This document shows, piece after piece, positions 57,008 through 64,000 of a stretch of 64,000 nt of DNA. Where the stretch lies: positions 23,666,446 to 23,730,445 of the forward strand of contig CM043969.1 in assembly GCA_014529385.2 (NCBI GenBank). Direction: 5' to 3'. Below the pieces are notes generated by a model. It saw only the letters and a list, made by a program, of their open reading frames with translations, was not told the DNA's origin and made no database searches. Origin of the DNA: Adiantum capillus-veneris. Lineage: Eukaryota; Streptophyta; Polypodiopsida; Polypodiales; Pteridaceae. Each line of letters begins with the position of its first letter. The first letter of the stretch is position 1. A program made the translations under genes and the position numbers.

Positions 57008-58540
57008 TCATTCATGATCAGCAACAGCAAAAAGAGATATGAGACTCGCCGCGTCACAAGTCTCCTCATCCCTCACAGACATTGCTTGTTCTACAAATAG
57101 CTCATCTTGCTCCACCATCATTAACTTATCATGATATAATTTAAGACGCAATCCATTTACCCTTGACTTATGTAGAATCCCATCCAGGTTAGCCAACTGA
57201 TAAGTACCATTCGGAAAACACTCCACTACCTTGAAGTGGCCTTCCCACTTCATTTGAAACTTCTTTTGGAAGGTGTTGTCCAACTTACTGTTGTAACACA
57301 AAACCAAGTCATGCTTCTTGATACCCTTACTTTTGACCTTTTCATTTATCTTTGCCAAAGCCTTATCGTGCATCTGGCCATAATGTTCCAATGCACTCAA
57401 CCTATCTAGCTGAACCTCTTGTAACTGTAAGAGCCTCTCTTTGAATGCATCACTAGGTGGCCCAAGAAACTTCTCTAACATGTTGACTGCAGGAAAATCT
57501 ATTTCCACAGGCAGTAGTGCTTCCTTTTCATATATCAGATGAAATGGAGTAAACCCTGTACTTGTCTTCGCCGAAGTACGGTAAGCCCATAATGCACTAA
57601 GCAATTCCAAATCCCAATTCTTTCCTTGGTGCTCTGTCACTTTCGAAAGAATTTGTACCAAGTCACCATTGAATCTTTGATTTAAGCCATTACACTGCGG
57701 GTAATAAAGAGTGGTATGCTGGTGCCTAATCTTCATCTTCGCGCATAAAAAATTTAGTAGTTTGGCTCTAAATCCTGGCCCCTTATCCGAAAGTAGCTCT
57801 AGTGGCACCCCAAACTTGTAACATATTTCATCGTACAAAAATTTTGCCACATCCCTTGCAGTGATTTGTTTTACTGCTATAGCCTCTGCTCATCTAGAGA
57901 TATAGTCCACTGTAGTCAAAATATAGCTTTTTCCCCTGCTTGTGATAGGTAACGGGCCTATTGCATCAATCCCCCACTTTTCAAACACATCAAACTCCAT
58001 AATGGTTTTTCGTAGCTCTGGCTTCAACACTCTCTTTCCAAATGCTTGACACCCATTGCAAGACCTACACCAATGGTGAACATCCTTGTGCAAACTAGGC
58101 CATACATACCCCTCTTGCAAGATCTTATGAAAGGTGATCTTTAGAGAAAAATGTCCACCACATGCACCTTCATGATTCTCTTCCAACACTCTATAAATCT
58201 CATCCCGCCAAGGTACACGTCTCAACACGAGATCATCCCCTTTCATGTATAAGACATCACCAATCAATTTGTACCTGGATGCTCTACACACAAAACCATA
58301 CTTCTTAGACTTTTGAATGTCCTTCAGAATGATTCCTGTTAGAAAAAACTCCTCTTCTTGAGCCAAACTTTCCCGGCCATGATAAAGAGGTAAATTGGTC
58401 CTCAACACAAATAGCTCCCCAATCATGCTTTGATCTGCTTCATGTGCCTCTCCATTTAGAGCACGTTCAATGTGTCTGATGCTCCATTCTTCAAACCTTT
58501 TTAACAGACCTCTAATTTTGAAACACATTTCCTTCAATGA
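57008..58540 (-). pseudogene. Element F integrase
   Basis: Frames 58609-57890 and 57850-57008 are in the same phase, separated by one stop. A single HHCC finger (ENHEGACGGHF, CRSCNGC near 58170-58040) is followed by WGIDAIGP (first Asp) and LLSDKGP (second Asp). The Glu position reads NGLNQRFNG, so Gln replaces the catalytic Glu. The C-terminal part has HYGQMHDKALAKINEKVKSKGIKKHDLVL and a GHFKVVE SH3-like stretch. It stops at 57008 with no chromodomain. Inactive by the Glu change. Confidence 0.85.
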
Positions 58541-58790
58541 GGTGTTCTTGCTCTTCCACACACCCAGCACTTGCTTCACAACTAGCAAGGCATCACCTTT
58601 TATGCTCAAACTTCTAATCCATGCTTCAAACGAATGTGTAATCCGGTTTCCAAAGTTTCATATTCAGCGTCATTTGTTACTATGTGCATCCAATTTGAAC
58701 CCTCTCTTGCATACTAGCTTCCCCTCAGGATCATAAAGTGCTATTCCCCCTAAAGCTGCATCATGGCTCTTTTTGTATGAGCCATCAAAG
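58430..58790 (-). pseudogene. Element F second (archaeal-type) RNase H
   Basis: Motifs in order on the minus strand: VLFFDGSYKKSHDAALGGIA, NDAEYETLETGL, SIKGDALLVVKQV and IERALNGEAHEAD, giving the Asp, Glu, Asp and Asp of RNase HI. Two compensating frameshifts lie near 58670 and 58600. This is the extra RNase H found in Tat elements. Confidence 0.75.
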
Positions 58791-58799
58791 AACAACACA

Positions 58800-60221
58800 T
58801 GTGCATTGCTGATCTGTGGCACTTCTTCAACTACCTTTCTCATCGCCTCTTCCTTAACAATAAGGGGATTCTCCTTGTAGGTCAACAAATCGGCTAGGGT
58901 AGCTCTTGTACTGTCTTCCACTAAAGAAGAGAACTCAAACTCTTGCAGCTCAATTAACCATTTCTTCACCACATTTAACATGTTAGTGCCATTAATTAAC
59001 TGTGGCAAAAAGGCATAACTTGTCAAGAAAACAAAGGTCGTGGTAGCAAGTAATGACGAAATCGTCGACAAGCAAATATTACATTGGCCATCACTAGCTC
59101 TACTTCCGAGACTTTTCTCTCTACTACCAGCTTCACTCGGCTTGCACAATACATTGGCCTCATATAATGACTACCCTTCCCCTTTTGCAATAGCATGGCT
59201 CCAATGGCATCATCCCCTACTGATGGATTTACATAAAACACTTGCTCCCAATCAGGAGCCTGCATGGCTGACAACCCCCCTAACACCTCTTTGACCTCTT
59301 GAAACACCTCTTCACACTTGTCATCCCATTGCAATGGATCATGCTTTGCCACTTGTTGTAATGGATAAAGGAGTTGTGAAGACAATGGAATAAACCGCGC
59401 CATGTACTTCACTTTGTGTATAAAGGTTGCCAATTGCTTTGTACTCGTAGGTGATGAAAGAGGAATAATAGACTTAACCTTGTCTGGATCAGCCTCAATG
59501 CCATTTTTTGACACCATATGGCCCAATAACTTCACCCTTGGCTATGCTAGATGACATTTCTTTGGATTTAGTTGCCCTCCACATTCATCATATCGAGCCA
59601 ATACCATCTGCAACTTCTCATGGTGTTCAACCCTACTACTGTAGACACAGAAGTCATCCATAAAAGCTTTAACACAACTACCAATGAATGGTTCCAATAC
59701 CCAATTTGCTCTCTCTTGATAGAAAGATGGTCCATTTGACAACCCAAATGGCAATACTGTGTAGCAATAACAGCCCCATGGCGTAACGAAAGTTGTTTTT
59801 TTTCGGTCTTTAAGAGCAATCTTCAATTGAAAATAGCCTGAAAAACCATCACACACACTGTACCTCTCATAGCAGCCACTGAATCCAAGGTCTGGTCAAT
59901 GAATGGAAGAGGATATGGGTTTTTCTTAGTGGCTGCATTTAAGGGTTTAAAATCTACACAAATCCTCCACTTCCCATCCTTCTTTGGAGTGAGGGCTACT
60001 GGACTCACCCATTCTGTGGTTTCCACTAGGACTATGAACCCTGCCTTCAATAACTTGTCCACCTCTTCCCGCAAGGCTTCCATTTGCTCTTGACCCATCC
60101 TTCTTAGCCTTTGTCGCACTGGCTTAGAACCTTCTTTCATTTCTATATGCATCTCTTCTCCCTTGAACCCTGTGATCTCTTCATATGAAGTAATGAACAA
60201 ATCAAGAAAACTAGCCAGCAT
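58800..60221 (-). pseudogene. Element F reverse transcriptase and first RNase H
   Basis: RT frames 60221-59823 (TEWVSPVALTPKKDGKWRICVDFKPLN), 59856-59542 (CDGFSGYFQLKIAL, LPFGLSNGPSFYQ, catalytic FMDDFCVYS) and 59535-59023 (LLGHMVSKNGIE, then a degenerate RNase H with FYVNPSVGDDAIGAMLLQ). The remainder of the first RNase H runs into 59149-58800 with recognisable but eroded motifs. Frameshifts separate all parts. Confidence 0.85.
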
Positions 60222-61398
60222 GTCTCCTTCTCCAGAGCTGAGAGGTCTCCACTGATCATTTGTGTCATCGATTCCTGCTTCTTTGACAATTCAATCTTGG
60301 TTTGTATAAGCCCTTCAATCACTTCATAAGGACCTTCACTTTCATCTTCAAACTCATTTGCAAATGCGACTAAACCAAACTCATGGATTTCTTTGTCCAT
60401 CAAAAGAAATGCAATATCAACATCCTCATCAATGCTGGTAGTACTATCACTGTCCTCATCAGTCACACTGTGGAATAGTCTTCATCACTAGACTCATCCT
60501 CATCTTCATAAGGCTCCTCCAATACTTTCCTTGTGTCCATATCATATAGCTTCTTGGTACTTGTCTTTCCATAGATGCTAATCGTACCACGTCTCCAATC
60601 TTGAACAGCTCCCACTGCACGGTCTGTCTAGTATAATAGGATATGCTCCCAATCCCGCTCGCATCACATGAAAATCAACCACTGCCTTTGCATCATACGC
60701 CTCCACTTCTAAGCTCTTTACAACACCCAAACATTTTACTTTTTGATGGTTTGCCAATCTCATCCGGAAGCCTGACACCCCAATCACTATAAGAGCCATC
60801 TTCTCAATGCATGAGTGTGTTATGACACATATTTGGGCTCCACCATCCACATAGCCTTGTCCCAAAGTTTTTCTTTTGTGCCACACATCTACTATTGGGA
60901 AAATGTCTGGTAGCTCATCCATCGCCAACACCTTTACTGAACCTCTCTCTAGCTCTTTCTTCATTGGGTTAACCATCTTCTTCCACTGTCGCTTTAGCTT
61001 AGGCACCATTTCTATAAGCTGCCCAAAAGTAACATCTGCCTTCTTGCTTGTCAGATCCTCCTTCAAGTCATAGCTTAATTTCCCATCCCCTATTGGAAAA
61101 TCTGAAACTTGCGACGAGCCCTTCTTTTCCTCTTGGCCTTGACATCCTCGCCTTCATGGATCTTTCCCTTCTTCTTACTAGGACCTAGGGCATTTCTTCC
61201 TTCCTTGTCTTCTGCGTTCCTCTTCCCAATAGGCATCACTAATGTATCCTCTAGATTTGATGCCTTCTCCAAGGTGACTACACTTATCACTTTTGTCTTT
61301 CCCTTTTCCTCTTGGGTTAATCCACTAGTTCCTTCTTCTCCCTTAATTTCAATGCCATAATCATTAGACCTAGTGAGGCGGTCCAGGGCGGGCAACAA
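60222..61398 (-). pseudogene. Element F protease and upstream linker
   Basis: Frame 61066-60578 carries GYVDGGAQICVITHSCIEK, a DGG-type retropepsin loop like that of element B, and AYPIILDRPC in place of ILGRPW. Frame 61398-61090 upstream is a basic linker (KKKGKIHEGEDVKAKRKRRARRK). Frame 60466-60143 is an acidic spacer between protease and RT. No capsid motif precedes it. Confidence 0.7.
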
Positions 61399-62396
61399 GA
61401 GAGGCGACCTCTAAACACCCCTCAAGGCTCCCGTGCTGCTCAATTGGTGCTGGGGAAACCACAAGCACAACACAACAACAAACCCACAGCCAAACCCAAA
61501 CAAGATAGGGGCACCACCTAGTTATGGTATGCGAACTAGGACGCAAGAGAGATTTTGGCACAACCAAGAAGATGCACCACACAAAACACACAAACAACCT
61601 CACACCAAGACACACACAAACTGGACCAGAGAGAGCTAGAGCAAAGGGAAGAGAGAGAGAAAAAGATCTTGGGTAATACCTTATTTGTGACTTGCAAATG
61701 AAGATGGTTCGTTATGATGCTATCGTAGAACTTGTATAAAACTCACTCAATGCTTAGTGATTGCTAAACATTGCCAAAACACACACACTGTCTTAGGGTG
61801 TGGGAGACCTCTCACCACAATACCCTCTTACAATGGACAAAAAATGGCAATGAAAAAACACACTAAAACACTTTCTAAATCAAGATCAACCGATAAAAAC
61901 TCAAAATACACAAGTCACCTTGAATTCACCGAACCGTATTGCACAAATGGAAGGATGAAGATTTGAACGTCGAATCACGCCTTTGATGCACCAAACCTCA
62001 ATTTATTGATGATGAAGGAGCATATACAATAGTGGTTTTGAGATTTGTGGAACTCACGCTCTCTCACTTACAATGTGTAGCTTGAAGGCTTCTCTCACAC
62101 CAAGAGTGAAGCTCACAAGTGGTTGCTACACCTAAGTCTCTCCTCACGCATAGAGTGTTGGGGTGCTATGTGAGATATTGGAGGTTGTTTTACAAGAAGG
62201 AGAGGGGCCTATTTATAGGTTGGAGACCCCATATTAAGATTATTGGAAATCCTAATTTACAAGCTAACAAATCAGGATTATGATTTTTTTGAATATCAAA
62301 ACATTGCGGGCCTTCTTTGTCTGCTTGAGTCATGGGTGTGGGCTCAAAAGAGAGCATTATTGATGGTAGATAAGGTGAAAGTAAGTTTTAAGGAAG

Positions 62397-62397
<1 letters not shown>
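61399..62397 (-). other. LTR-like or promoter-bearing region, no gene
   Basis: No supported coding frame. A minus-strand TATA box (TATAAATAGGCCCCTCTCC at about 62204-62222) is followed, in that direction, by a pyrimidine- and CA-rich leader-like stretch reaching element F. This would fit the 5' LTR and leader of a minus-strand element, but no second LTR copy or standard primer site is visible. Confidence 0.4.
62206..62217 (-). promoter_or_regulatory. TATA-like box on the minus strand
   Basis: TATAAATAGGCC in a GC-richer context, of the same type as the LTR promoters of element B. Confidence 0.45.

Positions 62398-62447
<50 letters not shown>
62398..62447. repeat. (GA)n microsatellite
   Basis: About 50 bp of uninterrupted GA repeat. 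Confidence 0.95.
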
Positions 62448-62449
<2 letters not shown>

Positions 62450-64000
62450 ACTATACATGTCTTGAGGTGAGGTGTCTTTTATGGTTAGGTCAATGCTATT
62501 TTGTGTTAGTATGTTAGTCGTTAGTAATCACTAGAAAGTTAATGTTACATTTACAATGGGTAGAGTGAGTGTATTTGATGAAGGAAGAGGGGTGAATTAA
62601 AAGAGAATCATTGAGATGGTGAAGCTTTGAAGAAGCTTGAACTCACCCTTGTGTAGATTGTGGAAAAAATGACCGCTGGTCTTCTTCTTCTTCTTCGCTT
62701 CTTTACGCCGCCGCCACGGTTGACCACCACGATGAAAAGAGGATTTGTTGATGAAAAATCCTCAATTTGCAGAAGTTATCATGGTTAAGATGCTGAATTT
62801 TAGATATTTTAGGAGAGGTAAATGAAATTGTAACATAGAAGCAATAGAGAGAGACATGGAGAGGGTGTATGTATGTAGAGGTTCATAAAAGAACTATAGG
62901 GATGAGAGAGAAGGGTAATGGTGAAGAGGGTGGGAGAAGCCATGGAAATTGCAGGTTTGAGTGAGGGAAGGAGAGGGAGGGATGTGTAAGAGTGAGTAGG
63001 TGTGTGGAAGGGTGAGAGAAGACTAAGGGCTACTTGTGAGAAAAGTGGGCAGACTGGGGTCCACTCAAAAAATCATAGCTCATCGCTGGTAGCTCCAAAA
63101 ATCATGAAACAATTTGAAGTGATTATTCAGAGCGTGGGCTACAGTTTCTCTTTTGATCACCGCTCCAAATTCGGAGTGGAGATAGGTGCCAAAAATCTCA
63201 CCAAAAAGCCTGTTGTTTATGCCTGCGAAAGTCTTTTAGTGGCCCCCTCCTTTGTTGAATTTGTACAATGCATCCAAGAGTGAGCCCCTCCTTTGTCATA
63301 TTATAATACAAAGCATTCAAGTTGCCCTTGACCCATGCATGGAGGAGGATTATTGGTGAAATAAGAAATATATACATGGTGGGACTAGTGTATGGACTAT
63401 TCATGGACTTTAGCTCAATGAGCACATGGTGTTAGAATAATGAGTAAAAATAATAATAAAAATATGGAGGAGTTATGGATATGGAAAGATATTGGAATCA
63501 TATGATATGGTCCCTCCTTGAATTATTTTGGGTGAAAGAGGAAAAGGTATGCAAGTAAATAATATAATAAACGTAACTAATGAGTAGAAATCAATTTTTT
63601 GTTTTCACGAGGGTGAGGGTGAAAATGTGGGAGTGATTTGTATAAAGGAAAAAAATGAGGTTAGAATATGTACATATTGGCAAAAAATATACTTATGGTG
63701 TAAGAGGATGAAAGAAGGTGTACATAGGTTTAATAAAACACACACCCAAGTAGAAATATTTAAATAAAATACCAAAATAATTATAAAAAATCCCTATATT
63801 TAGGCCATATATACAATGAAATATTTACACACAAAGAGGCCATAATATACTTTTATTTTTTATTTTTATTTTTTTTTTTGGCTCACCTAGCCCAGTGACT
63901 AGCTAGCTGAGGGTTTTTAAGAAGATATGGGAAAAGCCCCCTAACTCACACACGCCTATGTACAGTGAAATGGTAGGGATAGCCATAGCGTTTGGGTGAA
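62448..64000. other. AT- and GA-rich sequence, nothing recognised
   Basis: Only short chance frames. There are purine-rich stretches near 62820-63010 and an AT-rich tail. I see no repeat boundary, RNA gene or element terminus. Confidence 0.55.

Larger units (their letters stand above)
57008..61398 (-). mobile_element. Element F: Tat-like Ty3/gypsy, no gag
   Basis: Minus-strand protease, RT, RNase H, a second RNase H and integrase. The extra RNase H domain before integrase is the known hallmark of the Tat lineage. Gag, leader and identifiable LTRs are missing; the coding sequence starts abruptly near 61398. Several frameshifts and stops. Confidence 0.85.

Noticed and set aside
61370-61615. 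Minus-strand 81-codon Cys/Val-rich frame
   Set aside because: Composition-driven frame in CA-rich DNA with no motif; the element F reading frame explains one end of it.
63002-63283. 93-codon plus-strand frame near the right edge
   Set aside because: No motif, no coding context, and similar short frames are expected by chance.

Overview
The window looks like heterochromatic, repeat-packed DNA of a land plant with a large genome. The evidence is plant-type Ty3/gypsy polyproteins (chromovirus with chromodomain, Tat-like dual RNase H), plant-type primer-binding sites (iMet and tRNA-Asp types), low GC and no bacterial-style gene packing. A gymnosperm is my guess, but nothing in the sequence proves it. 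I found no intact host gene. The only host-like coding sequence is a frameshifted FCP1/NIF-type phosphatase fragment at 3530-4305.

Layout. 1-6710: two arrays of a degenerate minisatellite (core GGTCCACCACTTGTCCAAGC) on either side of the phosphatase fragment. 8236-9065 and 17907-21161: an old gag-only element (C) with about 215-bp direct repeats, split by element A. 9071-17901: element A, a minus-strand chromovirus with 5-bp target duplication TGATC, one frame carrying four in-frame stops, and one LTR holding an 857-bp inversion. 21314-32521: element B, a plus-strand Ty3/gypsy element with target duplication TTAGC and a very long extra 3' ORF. 33562-46013: element D, a plus-strand Ty3/gypsy element and the best preserved, with a 1483-codon pol frame. 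32527-33561 and 46014-55755: element E, minus strand, a diverged relative of D. B sits in E's 3' LTR, D sits in E's 3' ORF, and a MITE-like insert sits in E's integrase. 57008-61398: element F, a minus-strand Tat-like element with a second RNase H and no gag. 61399-64000: LTR-like and simple-sequence DNA.

The most interesting signal is the D/E family. Both copies carry two consecutive HHCC zinc-binding modules in front of the integrase core; the other three gypsy elements here carry one. D has four near-identical palindromes in its leader. D and E share an unrecognised 3' ORF domain. E has a retropepsin-like domain after integrase and a spacer with its own palindromes at similar spacing. Together these suggest an unusual gypsy lineage with an elaborate 3' module. 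Homology searches that I could not run would decide how new it is.

All elements except possibly D are clearly dead. D has an intact RT YMDD box and intact D,D35E integrase triad, but two apparent frameshifts and two stops upstream of pol. Relative ages inferred from nesting and LTR divergence: C and E oldest, then B, then A and D.
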